From Paratinospora sagittata (Eukaryota; Streptophyta; Magnoliopsida; Ranunculales; Menispermaceae), in assembly GCA_035771175.1 (NCBI GenBank), contig CM069606.1, positions 27,609,816 through 27,673,815 on the forward strand: a stretch of 64,000 nt of DNA. Reading direction: 5' to 3'. Below are positions 11,865-24,165 of this stretch, one piece after another. The position numbers and the translations under genes were made by a program. A model generated the notes under the pieces. The model made no database searches, was not told the origin of the DNA, and worked only from the letters and a program-made list of their open reading frames with translations. How positions within the stretch are numbered: the first letter of the stretch is position 1; each line of letters starts with the position of its first letter.

Positions 11865-14511
11865 TGTAACACCCCTGTGCTTTTAATCAATATATTTGGT
11901 TGACTTATACGTACACTGAAGAGTATAATACACGTATAAGTACCTTTAAAGCCATGTGTACATGTGTTAAATGAACTTGAAAATGTCAAAAGTAAGTCCG
12001 GAATGTGATTTTAAATAGAAATCGATTTATAACACGTGTATTCCTCATGTGGATTGAGTGTATAAAAGAAGAAGAATGAATTAAAAAAAATAAAAAAAAT
12101 AAAAATTAAATTACTGTTCATTTGCGAGTACTGTTCACAGAACAGTACCGTGAACAATACTCGTATGGAATAAGAAAAAAAAATTAAAATTAAAAAAAAA
12201 AACAAATTAAAAGAAGGAAAGAAGTTGTTGGAGAACGAAAGAAAGAAGAGAAAGAGAAAGAGAAAGAAAGAAGAGAAAGAGAAAGAGAAAGAAAAGAAGG
12301 AAGAAGGGGAAACGACGAATTCGCCGCCAAATCTGACGTATTGGTAAGCTCTTTTTGTTATTTTTCGTCGTGAAATTGATCTTTAACTAGTGTATGACGA
12401 TTCTAGCAGAGTAATTTTAGCTATGAGAGTCGTTTTACGGTGTTTTTGAAATCGGGATTTTGGCCCAACTTGAATGAATTTTTTTTTCGAAAGGTTGAAA
12501 AACACTCCTTAGACTATAGAAGCCCCGAATATGTGGTTAGATTTCATTTATGTGTTTATTTGGTATTTTTATGGCTGTTGGAAGTTAGATTTGATATTTG
12601 AGACATTTCGAATCATATTAAAACCCGATGAAACTGCAATTTAAGGCTATTGAATGGTAGAATGAACTATTGTGAGTCCATCGATGCTAATTTCATGATT
12701 TTTGGAAACCGTGTGATAATTTTAGTAAAAAATTACATGTGTTATAATGAACAGTGATGTGAACAATACCATAAATAGTACTATGATTATATCCAATGAA
12801 TAAAATAGAATTGGAATCCAGTGAAACCCCAATTTGAGATCATAGAATCGTAGAGAACTGAATTTCGGACGTTTCAATGTTAAGATCATGATTTTTGGAT
12901 ATGCTTTGATATTTTTAGTAACTAAATATATGATTTTTGTGAGTAAAATTGGCTTTGGATGCCTCCGCGAATATGTAAAACCTCAATAAAATACTTGTTG
13001 AAAGTAGTAGAATGATAGAATGACTGATTTTACACGTGTCGATGTAAACAAAATAATTTTAGGAATGTTCTATATTTTTATTAAAATTGACATATGTTTC
13101 TATGTGCTTATGTGAGTACTTTAATGTTGAAATCTAGCTTAAATATTGCATTTTCATGGTAAAATAACCCCATCTTAGCTGCTGAACCAGCTGGAAACTT
13201 TGAGTGTTAGTAATGGTGTTTTGGTGAGTTTAAATGGTGTTTAGTTTATTCTCATGATGATCTATGACTTGAATTACCTAATTACAGTGTTTGAATTTAG
13301 AGATTAAGTGCATGGATAAATGCTCTTGAGGAAGCAATTATGATGGACATTTGATGATGCAAGTAACCTTGTTGCTTATTGTTGCTAGATTTTAGAGGGT
13401 ATATTGGCTTAAAAACCTCGTGTAACCACTGTGAGTATAGTTTTCTTGATTTGGTTCTTGTATGACATTGTATACATATAAAATGTTTGATTGTATGCAT
13501 GTTATATTTATATGTAATGCATTGAGTTTTTATTGATCATGCAAACTGATATTTAGCAGTTTGAGCTTATAATAATGTCATTTCGTTAGGAATTAGACCC
13601 CGATGAGGTTTTGCAAAACCTCATTGTCAGTAGGCCTATCCTAACAAGGGTTGCAATCCTTGAAATGACTGTGAATTGGGTAATGAGAGGTTGTGGCTAC
13701 CTTGTAATAGCTATACGAGGGTTAGACCCGCTCTCTTGCCTTGAAGGAGAGAGATGGTAAATTTTTGATGAACATAAACTATATATTGTGTGCATGTATA
13801 TTATTTTGATGAATATTGCATATGTTCTTTAGAAATATTTTAATTTAAAGGATTTGATATGCCATGTTTCGCTAAATGCTTGCAATTGTTATGTAAAGAG
13901 CTGTATTCACTGAGCTGTTGTTTGTTCACCCCATTTCCTTCACCATTTCAGGTACATAAGCAAAAGGAAAAGGAAAAATTTGAGAGTGATTAGCACGTGA
14001 CTAGGATATAGCATTGTTGATGTACGTATACTTTGGAGGAAGTGGTTACATGTTTTATTTATTTTGATATGTATATAATTATCACACATATTATATATGT
14101 ATTACCATCAATAGGGGTTATTTTGGAAAAATAAGATATCAATGGTTATTTTGGATTGTTAAGATATTTGGCGATGATATATATACTTGGACAATGGAAT
14201 GTTTGATTAATGAATGGCAATGGTGGTATTTTGGGTTATGGTATACATGGACGGAATGGTTATATATGATGACTGAATGGTTGACATTGTGAATGATTAT
14301 ATATATATACATATGATTTGATTTGTGGAATATCAAGTTTTGTGAAATGTCCATTTTATGGAAAAATGTCGCCGAAATTTTTAAAAATTTTGGGAAGGAA
14401 TGTGAGAATATGTGAGGGCTGACAATATATTATCTACTGTATACGGGTATGTATAGTGTATAGTATACTGTGCCGGTCATGACGTCAAGCTATGTCAGGG
14501 GCGTCATGACA
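11865..14511 (+). repeat. 5' LTR of the Tekay-like element (2647 bp)
   Basis: It runs from TGTAACACCCCTGTGC to GCGTCATGACA. A TATA box TATAAAAG is at about 12060-12067, followed by A-rich and GAAAGA-rich leader sequence (12080-12310). A block CACTGAGCTGTTG...TTCACCCC (13908-13932) is shared with other gypsy LTRs in this window. It aligns with 19424-21907; the 3' copy is shorter, partly by a deletion near 12585-12705. Confidence 0.93.
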
Positions 14512-14514
14512 ATA

Positions 14515-14528
14515 TTGGTAGCAGAGCC
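14515..14528 (+). other. Primer-binding site of the Tekay-like element
   Basis: TTGGTAGCAGAGCC begins three bases after the LTR end. It resembles the initiator-tRNA-Met PBS TGGTATCAGAGC with one internal change. It fixes the 5' LTR end and the plus orientation. Confidence 0.8.
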
Positions 14529-14699
14529 AGGTTTAGGATTAAAAGCCTAAAAGATTAAAAGCCTTATTATCTTATGTTTGTTTGTATGGGTATATGTACG
14601 TGTAAATAAAGTATCGTATAAAGAATTAATCGGATTGTCTGACTTATATGCTCCTCTATCTCTGTGAATGGCAGATTGAAAGGGAAGTATCAGGCAATC

Positions 14700-15857
14700 A
14701 TGGACCCACAAGAAGAAGGGTTAAAGAAACTGGAAGAAATGGTTGCAGGTCAGCAGAGACAGAATGCTAAGATGATGCGTATGATGAAACGTCTTTAGGA
14801 TAGTTTACAGGGGCCTATAGCACCTGTGGTACTCAAGGTTGGTGCCAGTAGTGCGAGTGCGTCTGCAGAGCGACTTGTGCCACTGCAGGAGACAATAGAG
14901 ACTCATGATGATGTAGATGAGACCCGCAGATACAAAAATGTGATGAAAGCATTTAAGAGACGTGAACCGCCTATATTTGATGGCAGTCTAGAGTTAGAGG
15001 TTGATGTGGACTGGCTTCTGCAGATAGAAGCTATATTTGAGGATATGCACGCACTGGATAGGGACAAGATTAGACTTGCTCGATTTAAGGTTTTGAGTAA
15101 GACTGAGAGATGGTGGCAGACAATAGGCCGAGCTCAGGGACCCATAGATACCTGGGATAAGTTTAAAGAAGTATTCTACAAGACTTACTATCCCCCGTCT
15201 GAGGTTGATAAAAGGCATCAGCAATTTATAGAATTGAAGCAAGGGAACATGTCTGTGAGAGAATATGAACAAGAGTTCAATAGGCTAGCCTTGTTTGCCC
15301 CTGAGATGGTTCAGGCATATCTGATGCGAATAAAGAGGCTCAGGGATGGATTTAATGACTCGATCAAGAAGGGTTTGGCTCTTGCTGGTGTTCAGACCTA
15401 TGATCAAGCAGTGCGACAGGCATTGGATTATGAGGCAGTTGAGATGACAGATAGGCCACCATGGGCAACACCCCCAGCACAGGCAGTTATAGAGCAGCAG
15501 GTACCCTATCAGGGTAAGAGAAAGCAGAGATGGGGTAGAAAATGGTGGGGTGAACAGAAAATGGCAAGGATAGCTGAGATGCCTACTACTATGGAGATTC
15601 CAGTTACTCCTTCAGCAGCAGCGATACCACCACCAGCAAGCAGAGGATCACAGTCTGTTACGAGCCCACCGACACAGGGATTGTCTGTTAGGGCACCGTG
15701 GTCACATAAGGGAGCAGGCAGTCGGAGTGGTTGGCTTTCTATGCCAAGCACTGAGTCGCAGACAACTTCATCTGCACCTTGCCCTCTTATCACATGTTTT
15801 CGATGTAGGAACAAGGGACATAAGGTGTACCAGTGTCCTTTTCAACCAGCTCCGTGA
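14700..15857 (+). pseudogene. Gag of the Tekay-like element, with a CCHC zinc knuckle
   Basis: The chosen ATG at 14700 opens a frame starting MDPQEEGLKKLEEMV that is interrupted by TAG at 14796-14798 (codon 33) and then open from 14799 to 15857. The retrotransposon gag core runs about 14950-15430 (FDGSLELEVDVDWL, WWQTIGRA, YPPSEVDKRHQQF, SVREYEQEFNRL). A Ser/Pro/Ala-rich linker leads to a knuckle CFRCRNKGHKVYQC at about 15799-15840. A TGA at 15855 separates it from protease, which continues in the same frame, so gag-pol was probably one polyprotein. Confidence 0.92.
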
Positions 15858-16566
15858 ACTCCAACAAATCCATTTGCTACTATTACTTTTCCCACGCCTG
15901 TCAGAGAGCAAGCCAGGGTTGTTACAGAGCCAGATCCAAAGGTGAACAAGAACTTGGTGAAAGGTATGATTTCCATTTGCGACACTATAATGTATGTGTT
16001 AATCGATGCCGGATCCACCTTGTTATTTATTGCTGACCATATGGTAGATAGGTTGCATTTAACTCCTGTTAGGATTAATACACCGTTGGTTCTAAGTACT
16101 GTTGTAGGAGACCGAATCTACCCGAATATGTTGTGTGAAAATTGTTTGGTGAAATATGCTGATCATGAAATGATTGTGAATCTTAGAGTTTTAGAATTCC
16201 TGGAATTTGATGCTATACTGGGTATGGATTGGTTGGCTGCCTATCATGCCCAAGTGGACTACTTTGGTAAGAAAATAGTCTTCAAATACCAGGACAACCC
16301 ACATTATTTTATAGTGGCAAGACATCTTCAAACCCTCCCACTCGATGCAGGATGACCACTAATGAAGAGATAGGAATGTTGGCTAGTATAAAGTCAGTAA
16401 ATGAAAAGGATTTAGGCGTTCAGATATCAGATATTCCTGTAGTGTGTGAGTACCCAAATGTTTTTCCAGATGATTTACCAGGATTGCCACCAGTACGGGA
16501 AATTGATTTTATTATTGAATTGATGCCTGACACAAAGCCTCTTTCCATTCCATTCCACCCTATCGA
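15858..16566 (+). pseudogene. Aspartic protease and RT lead-in of the Tekay-like element, frameshifted
   Basis: In the gag frame, the protease active site DAGST lies at about 16004-16018, and the domain continues through GMDWLAAYHAQVDY to a TGA at 16353. The next stretch (16352-16570), in another frame, carries the conserved RT lead-in VCEYPNVFPDDLPGLPP and IPFHPIE. A second shift at about 16566 leads into RT. Two frameshifts within about 220 bp inactivate it. Confidence 0.9.
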
Positions 16567-17808
16567 ATGACGCCAAAGGAGTTACAGGAACTCAAGGTGC
16601 AATTAGAGGAGTTGATGGCAAAAGGGTTTATTACCCCAAGTATGTCACCCTGGGGCGCACCTGTACTATTTGTGATGAAGAAGGATGGCAACTTGAGGTT
16701 ATGCATTGATTATAGACAGCTGAACAGGTTGACAGTGAAAAATAAGTATTCTTTACCTCGTATCGATGATTTATTCGATCAGTTGAATGGTGCTAAATTT
16801 TTCTCTAAGATTGATTTAAGATTTGGATACCATCAGCTAAGAATACGGGAAGAGGATGTACCAAAGACTGCGTTCAGAACACGGTATGGTCACAATGAGT
16901 GTCTTGTTATGCCCTTTGGACTGACCAATGCCCCAACCATGTTTATGGATTTGATGCAAAGGGTATTCAGACCATATCTGGACCAGTTCATTATTGTGTT
17001 TATTGATGATATACTCATTTATTCCAAGACTCGGGAGGATCATGAACAACACCTCTGCATTACTTTGCAGACACTAAGAGAGCATCGGTTGTATGCTAAA
17101 TTTAGTAAATGCGAGTTTTGGATACATGAGGTGAGATTTCTAGGTCATGTGGTTAGTGCAGAAGGTATTTCTGTTGATTCCGCTAAGGTTGAGGCAATCA
17201 TAAATTGGCCAAGACCAACCACAGTGACTGAGATCCGCAGTTTTTTGGGTCTTGCTGGTTATTACCGAAGATTTGTGGAAGGCTTTTCCCGATTGGCTTC
17301 CCCACTCACAAGGCTGACTCAGAAAAATGTGCAATTTGTGTGGACTTCTGCATGTGAGGATGCTTTCACTGAGTTGAAGAAGAAACTAAATACTACTCCA
17401 GTTTTAGTACTCCCAGAACCTGGAAAGGAGTTGGTGATTTACACAGATGCATCACATTTAGGTTTGGGATGTGTATTGATGCAAGAGGGTAGAGTGATTG
17501 CTTATGCATCCAGACAGCTGAAGATACAAGAGAAGAACTACCCTGTGCATGATTTGGAACTAGCAGCTGTTGTATTTGCGTTGAAATTGTGGAGACATTA
17601 CCTCTATGGGGAAAAGTTCACATTGTACTCAGACCATAAGATTCTAAAATATTTGTTTGACCAAAAAGAGTTGAATATGAGACAGTGTAGATGGTTGAAA
17701 TTCCTAAAAGATTATGATTTCACACTAGAATATCATCTTAGAAAAGCCAACGTCGTAATTGATGCATTGAGCCGAAAACGGGTTGAGACCCAGGTGGTAG
17801 CTTGTTAG
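16567..17808 (+). pseudogene. Reverse transcriptase and RNase H of the Tekay-like element (open for 413 codons)
   Basis: This is the best-preserved part of Pol. RT blocks in order are [65 protein letters not shown], and the catalytic box FIDD at 16999-17010. The thumb has [11 protein letters not shown] and [12 protein letters not shown]. RNase H has [10 protein letters not shown] (about 17440), the catalytic ELAAV (about 17557) and [10 protein letters not shown] (about 17630). The frame closes at a TAG at 17806, which aligns with Gln in the sister element at 37070-37375. Confidence 0.94.
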
Positions 17809-19365
17809 ATGGCCCAGGAGTGGCGACTTTTAGAAATAGCGACTATGATGAGTGTTCTCTCCATGGCTCCACACGTTGACATTTGTGCTTAGATGCATAT
17901 ACAGTTGACAGATTCTTATATTCAAGAGATTAAGGATATGCAGCAGCATGATCCTGATCTTGGTATGTATGAGCCTTGGGCAGATAGTGCAGACAGGGTA
18001 GATTGGCAAAGAGGTCCAGATGGTGTCCTGCGTTATCAGGGGAGATTATAGGTACCCGTGGATAGGGCATTGAGGGCTGAGTTATTAGAGAAAGCACACG
18101 AATCTTAGTATACCATTCACCCAGGGTCTACAAAAATGTATCATGATATGAAGAGAAGAGTATGGTGGCATGGGATGAAGAAAGATATAGCTGAGTATGT
18201 GCGGAATTGTGAGGCGTGTCAGCAAGTGAAAGCTGAACATCAGAGACCATGAGGTCATATGCAACCATTATCTATTCCAGAATGGAAATGGGAGCATATC
18301 ACAATGGACTTTATCACAGGATTGCCCAGTTCTCAGGGTACATTTGACGCCATTTGGGTGATAGTTGACAGATTGACTAAATTTGCACACTTTCTTCCAA
18401 TGAACACCAGAGACTCGATTGATAGACTGAGCAGATTGTATGTGCGGGAGATTGTCAGGTTGCATGGTATACCTGTTTCTATTGTGTCGGATAGAGATTC
18501 ACGATTGACATCGAGCTTCCGGCAGGCCATGTAGACCCGGTTTGGTACTCATCTCCGCTTTAGTACATCGTTTCATCCTTAGACTGATGGCCAGACTGAG
18601 AGGGTGATTCAGATGCTGGAAGACATGCTCAGATCGTGTATTTTAGAGTTTGGTGGGACTTGGAGTGAAAGTTTACCATTGTGTGAGTTTGCTTATAACA
18701 ACAGCTATCAGCCCAGTATTGGCATGGCACCTTATGAAGCTTTGTATGGTAGGCCGTGCAGATCTCTGACTTGCTGGTATGAGGTTGGGGAATCAAACTT
18801 GTTGGGACCGAAAGTTGTTATTGATCACACTAAACAAGTTAATCAGATCAGACATAGACTGAAAGCCGCCCAAGACCGACAGAAGAGTTATTTTGATAAC
18901 CGCCACAGACCTCTAGAGTTTGTAGTAGATGACCTCGTGCTGCTTAAGGTCTCGCCACAGAAAGGTCAGATGCGGTTTGGGGTGAAAGGAAAATTGTCTC
19001 CTCGCTTTATTGGACAGTTTAAAGTGTAAGAGAGGATTGGTCCGTTAGCATACCGGATTGCTTTGCCTCCTCAGTTAGTCGGTGTTCATGATGTGTTTCA
19101 TGATTCTATGTTGTGGAAGTATCATACAGACCCGATGAAATATCCACCCTCGACACATCTTTTAGATGTAACACAAGTACAAGTTGGGGAGGATGATACA
19201 TATGAAGAGAAGCCCATTCAGATTCTTGATTGGAAGGTTCAACAATTGACAAATAAAGAAATTCCTTTGGTCAGAGTCAAATGGCAGTTTCATGATAATG
19301 AGGAGCAGACTTGGGAATGCAAGGATCGGATGAGAGAGACATTTCCTGATCTCTTTACCACTTGA
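17809..19365 (+). pseudogene. Integrase and chromodomain-like C-terminus of the Tekay-like element, many in-frame stops
   Basis: It stays in the RT frame to TGA at 19363, with stops at 17890, 18049, 18106, 18250, 18532, 18580 and 19027. The integrase zinc finger ([17 protein letters not shown] ... CEACQQVK) is at about 18118-18230. The catalytic Asp residues are in TMDFITGLP and VSDRDSR and the Glu in DGQTERVIQ (about 18590). The C-terminal block (about 19201-19362: YEEKPIQILDWK, LVRVKWQFHDNEEQTWE) matches the chromodomain-like tail of chromovirus integrases, which recruits integration to heterochromatin. No frameshifts are needed, so the damage is nearly all stop substitutions. Confidence 0.92.
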
Positions 19366-19423
19366 GGTACATTTCTCCTTATCTGTTAAATTTCGAGGAC
19401 GAAATTTCTTAAGTTTGGGAGAT
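19366..19423 (+). other. 3' UTR and PPT of the Tekay-like element
   Basis: The stretch includes ATTTCGAGGACGAAATTTC, a signature found just upstream of the 3' LTR in Tekay/Del-type elements. The purine tract AAGTTTGGGAGA at 19411-19422 ends one base before the 3' LTR start at 19424. Confidence 0.85.
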
Positions 19424-21907
19424 TGTAACACCCCGTGCTTTTAATCAATATATTTGGTTGACTTATACATACACTGAAGAGTATAATACACGTATAAGTA
19501 CCTTTAAAGCCATGTGTACATGTGTCAAATGAACTTGAAAATGTTAAAAGTGAGTCTGGAATGTGATTTTCAACAGAAATCGATTTATAACACGTGTATT
19601 CCTCATGTGGATTGAGTGTATAGAAGAAGAATAATGAATTAAAAATAAATAAATAAATTATTGTTCATTTGCGGGTACTGTTCATAGAACAGTACTCGTA
19701 TGGAATAAGAAAAAAAAAGAAAAAAATTAAAAAACTAAAAGAAGAGAAAGAGAAAGAGAAAGAAAGAAAGAAAGAAGAGAAAGAGAAAGAGAAAGGAAAT
19801 AAGGAAGAAGGGGAAACGACGGATTCGCGGCCAAATCTGACGTGCCGGTAAGCTCTTTTTGCTATTTTTCGTCGTGAAATTGATCTTTAACTAGTGTATG
19901 ACGATTCTAGCGGAGTAATTTTAGCTATGAGAGCTGTTTTACGGAGTTTTCGAAATCGGGGTTTTGACCCAACTTGAATAAATTTTTTTTCAAAAGGTTG
20001 AAAAACACTCTCTAGACTATAGAAGCCCCGAATATGTGGTTAGATTTCATTTATGTGTTTATTTGGTATTTTTATGGCTGTTGGAGACCGTGTGACAATT
20101 TTAGTAAAAAATTACATATTTTTAATGAATAGTGATATGAACAGTACCATAAATAGTACTGTGATTATATCCAGTGAATAAAATAGAATTGAAATCCTGT
20201 GAAACTCCGGTTTGAGATCATAGAATCGTAGAGAATTCCGGACGTTTCAATGTTAAGATCTTGATTTTTAGATATGCTTTGATATTTTTAGTAGCTAAAT
20301 ATATGATTTTTGTGAGTAAAATTGACTGTGGATGCCTCCGCAAACATGTAAAACCTCAATAAAATACCTGTTGAAAGTAGTAGAATGATAGAATGACTGA
20401 TTTTACACGTGTCAATGTGAACAAAATACTTTTAGGAATGCTCTATATTTTTATTAAAATTGACATATGTTTCTATGTGCTTATGTGAGTACTTTAATGT
20501 TGAAATCTAGCTTAAATGTTGCATTTTCATGGTAAAATAACCCCATATTAGCTGCTGAACCAGCTGGAAAATTTGAGTGTTAGTAATGGTGTTTTGGTGA
20601 GTTTAAATGGTGTTTAGTTTATTCTCATGATGATCTATGGCTTGAATTACCTAATTGCAGTGTTTGAATTTAGAGATTAAGTGCATGGATAAATGCTTTT
20701 GATGAAGTAATTATGATGGACATTTGATGATGCAAGTAACCTTGATGCTTATTGTTGCGGGATTTAAGAGGGTATATTGGCTTAGAAACCTCGTGTAACC
20801 ACTGTGAGTATAGTTTTCTTGATTTGGTTCTTGTATGACATTGTATACATATAAAATGTTTGATTGTATGCATGTTATATATATACGTAATGCAATGAGT
20901 TTTTATTGATCATGCAAACTGATATTTAGCAGTTGGAGCTTATAATAATGTTATTTCGTTAGGAATTACACCCGGATGAGGTTTTGCGAAACCTCATTAT
21001 CAGTAGGCCTGTCCTAACAAGGGTTGCGATCCTTGAAATGACTGTGAATTGGGTAATGAGAGGTTGTGGCTACCTTGTAACGACCATACAATGGTTAGAC
21101 TCGCTCTCTTGCCTTGAAGGAGAGAGATGGAAAATTTTTGATGAAACTGTGCACTGGTTTATTGAATGAGCATAAACTATATATTGTGTGCATGTATATT
21201 ATTTTCATGAATGTTGCATATGTGCTTTTGAAATATTTTAATTTAAAGGATTTGATATGCCATGTTTCCCTAAATGCATGCGATTGTCATGTCAAGAGCT
21301 ATATTCACTGAGCTGTTGTTTGCTCACCCCATTTCCTTCATCATTTCAGGTACAGAAGCAAAAGGAAAATGAAAAATTTGAGAGTGATCAGCACGTGACT
21401 AGGACATAGCATTGTTGATGTCGTATACTTTGGAGGAAGTGGTTACATGTTTTATTTATTTTGATATGTATATAATTATCACACATATTATATATGTATT
21501 ACCATCTAGAGGGGTTATTTTGGGAAAATAAGATATCAATGGTTATTTTGAATTGTTAAGATATTTGGCGATGATATATATACTTAGACAATGAAATGTT
21601 TGATTAATGAATGGCAATGGTGGTATTTTGGATTATGGTATACATGGACGGAATGGTTATATATGATGGCTGAATGGTTGACATTGTGAATGATTATATA
21701 TATATACATATGATTTGATTTGTGGTATATTAGGTTTTGTGAAATGTCCATTTTATGGGGAAATGCCGCAAAATTTCTGAAAATTTTGGGAAGGATTGTG
21801 AGACTATGTGAAGGCTGACAGTATATTATCTACTGTATACGGGTATGTACAGCGTATAGTATACTGTGTCGGTCATGACGTCTGGCTATGTCAGGGGTGT
21901 CGTAACA
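19424..21907 (+). repeat. 3' LTR of the Tekay-like element (2484 bp)
   Basis: It starts TGTAACACCCCGTGC and ends GTGTCGTAACA. It aligns throughout with 11865-14511. Its TATA region reads TATAGAAG where the 5' copy reads TATAAAAG, and it lacks about 120 bp near 20085. The CACTGAGCTGTTG...CTCACCCC block is at 21306-21330. Confidence 0.93.
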
Positions 21908-22255
21908 AGCGCCCTCAAAGAATAAAACGACAAAAGTTGATATTATGTGCAAGGACGCTAATTCAACAAATGTTACTGTTATGACAATTACACTATTTCT
22001 GTTAATTTCTTTAGAACCGCACGAATACTTTTCAGAACTTTTCAGAATCGTACAACTTTTTCAGAACTTTTTGAACATTCTAATACTGTGTCAGAACATT
22101 CCTTTTTTGTGAAAGGATAAGATGATTCAGGTGTTATTGCCGTAATCCGCACAGAGCTGAATCGATCCATTTCGAGAAAGAATGTGAATGCGCGTTGTAT
22201 TTGAAATAACCTAGAGCACCAAAATTCATTAAGTCCGTTGCGTCTCTGTTATTTA

Positions 22256-24165
22256 TGTTATCTCAATGAACCCCATGACATGAATGTTTTGATGATTCCC
22301 AATATCTCCAGTTGGTTTATCTAATGATCTTGTCAAGTGTTTCAGATTTATCAAGAATCAAGATCAAAAAACTGTGATCACAAGCCTATTGAACAACAAA
22401 ATAAAGTTTCGCGTCTGTCAGTACTTAAAATGTAAAGTCTATCGATCATCTTACTCTCAGCAAGATTTTTATCGTTTGCATATTTTGATTATAACATGTC
22501 AATCGTACCTTATGATTTCTAAAGTATTTGTTTTGATTAAAAGAAACAATGATGTTTTATCTAGTTTTAACTGAGAAATCAAAACCGCTTTTATAAATTC
22601 TTTCAGGACGCTAATGTTTTAGCAGCGCCCTCCTGGACTTGATAAGTCAGGACGCTGATAAAATGTTAGGACGCTCAAGGTTGAGTTGAACTATTTAATA
22701 AAGACGCTTACTCGTTAGTAGTGAACTTTCTCATATCAACCTTTGAGAATGTCAGGATGCTGACTTAGTTTCAGCTCGCTGAAAGATCTTTTTATCTTTA
22801 AGGACGCTGATAAGTTATAAGTTGAATGAATTATCAGGACGTTACTTGTGTAGGAGCGCCCTCATCTTTAGAATCAACTTAAGTAACTCTCAGGACGCTC
22901 ACCGTCCATCAACGTGCTTAAACATTGTTTTAAAACTGCTTTTAATAATTCAGGACGCTTACTCTTGAGTAGCGCCCTCATATGTTTTGCGTTTTAAAAC
23001 AAAGCAGGACGCTTACTGCTAAGTAGTGCCCTCATGCTTTAAGTCGTTTAATTGTTAAAGCAAGTCAGGACGTTTACTACTTAGTAGCGCCCTCACTTCA
23101 TTGTTCAGTAGGACGCTGATATTCTATGAGTGCCCTCAAAGGAACAAAACGACAGAAATGATATTTTTACTGTTCTGACATGTACGTATTTTTTGCCACC
23201 TTTTCTGAACAACTTTTTGTAGAAAATCAATTTTCAGTATTTGTAAGAGATATTCTCTGATTCACTAACCACATCTTCTGCAACTTTTTTTATTCGTGTA
23301 TCTTGAGAAAAACAAAATACTCATGAATTGTGCAGTTGCAACTATCGTGATATATTCTAGCTGTTGTGAGTAAACGTTCATATTTGAAATTCAAATTCAA
23401 ATGAACAAGAACTTCATCTCTACAAGTCTATAAATACAGACACTTAACAATTTGTTAAGCACAGAAAATTCTCTAAGCTAAAACATTTTTTGAAAGTTAG
23501 TCGAATTTTCATCTAGTCAAGAAAACGTTTAAGTCGATCTATTTTCATAGTAGTTTTCCTTTGAGACTTTACGTACTCAAAAGGTATTCACACTGAGCTA
23601 ACATTCTATCTTTATCTAAAAATCTATTTGATGCTTTGAACTGTTTTCACTCAAATCGTTCAGCACTATTTTAACTTATATCATTCTTGCTGAAAGAGTA
23701 ATTTGAGAGATAGTTCATAGGATACAGTTGTATTCAATTTCATATTTTTTATACTGTGTCAAGGTTGTAACAATAGTTAGATAAACTACTGAGTTGATAT
23801 TTTATATTCAACAAAGTCAGGTATTCTCACACCCGTAAGTTGAAAAATGGTAGTTCTCACACCCGTAAGTTGAGATAGGTTGGTCTCACGCCTGTAAGTT
23901 GAGCAGTGTAACGATTGTTTTCATACCCGCAAGTTGAGAAAAGGTGTAACGGTTTGATTCTCACCTATAAGAGAATCCCTTAGTGACAAGGTTAAAATCC
24001 TAACCGAGGAGGTTAGGTAGTGGGCATAGGCAAGTAGCCAAACCACTATAAATTGACTGTGCATATTTGTTTATTTTCAGCACTGTATCTTTGCCATTGT
24101 TATTATTTTCTAAATCGTCTATAAGTGTCCAATTCACCCCCCTCTTGGACATATCTGGGCCAACA
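22256..24165 (+). mobile_element. Solo SIRE-like LTR, plus strand (1910 bp), inside the copia 3' LTR
   Basis: It runs from TGTTATCTCAATGAACC to GGGCCAACA. Flanks ATTTA (22251-22255) and ATTTC (24166-24170) are a TSD with one mismatch, and host LTR sequence joins cleanly across it (CTCTGTTATTT / CTATATATATG). It has the AGGACGCT/AGCGCCCTC array (about 22605-23135), a TATA box CTATAAATAC (about 23429-23438), ACCCGTAAGTTGA repeats (23825-23950) and the CACCCCCCTCTTGG end. It landed in the TATA region of the copia 3' LTR. Confidence 0.87.
22605..23135 (+). repeat. AGGACGCT...AGCGCCCTC hairpin array in the solo LTR
   Basis: It has the same unit design as at 4170-4700, with words such as AGGACGCTTACT and AGTAGCGCCCTCA paired across short loops (for example 22953-22979 and 23006-23032). 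Words are conserved between LTR subfamilies while spacers differ. Confidence 0.8.

Larger units (their letters stand above)
11865..21907 (+). mobile_element. Tekay-like (chromovirus) Ty3/gypsy retrotransposon, complete but decayed (10,043 bp)
   Basis: The exact TSD AGCGC (11860-11864 and 21908-21912) flanks TGTAACACCC...GACA-type ends, and it splits the AGCGCCCTC array of the copia 3' LTR. The order is 5' LTR, PBS, gag, PR, RT, RNase H, INT, chromodomain-like C-terminus, PPT and 3' LTR. RT before INT is diagnostic of Ty3/gypsy. The C-terminal chromodomain-like block and the LTR start TGTAACACCC point to Tekay/Del-type chromoviruses. Pol carries eight in-frame stops between 17806 and 19029 and frameshifts in protease. 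Confidence 0.95.

Noticed and set aside
14515..14528. tRNA fragment
   Set aside because: It is the retrotransposon PBS, judged by its position right after the LTR end.
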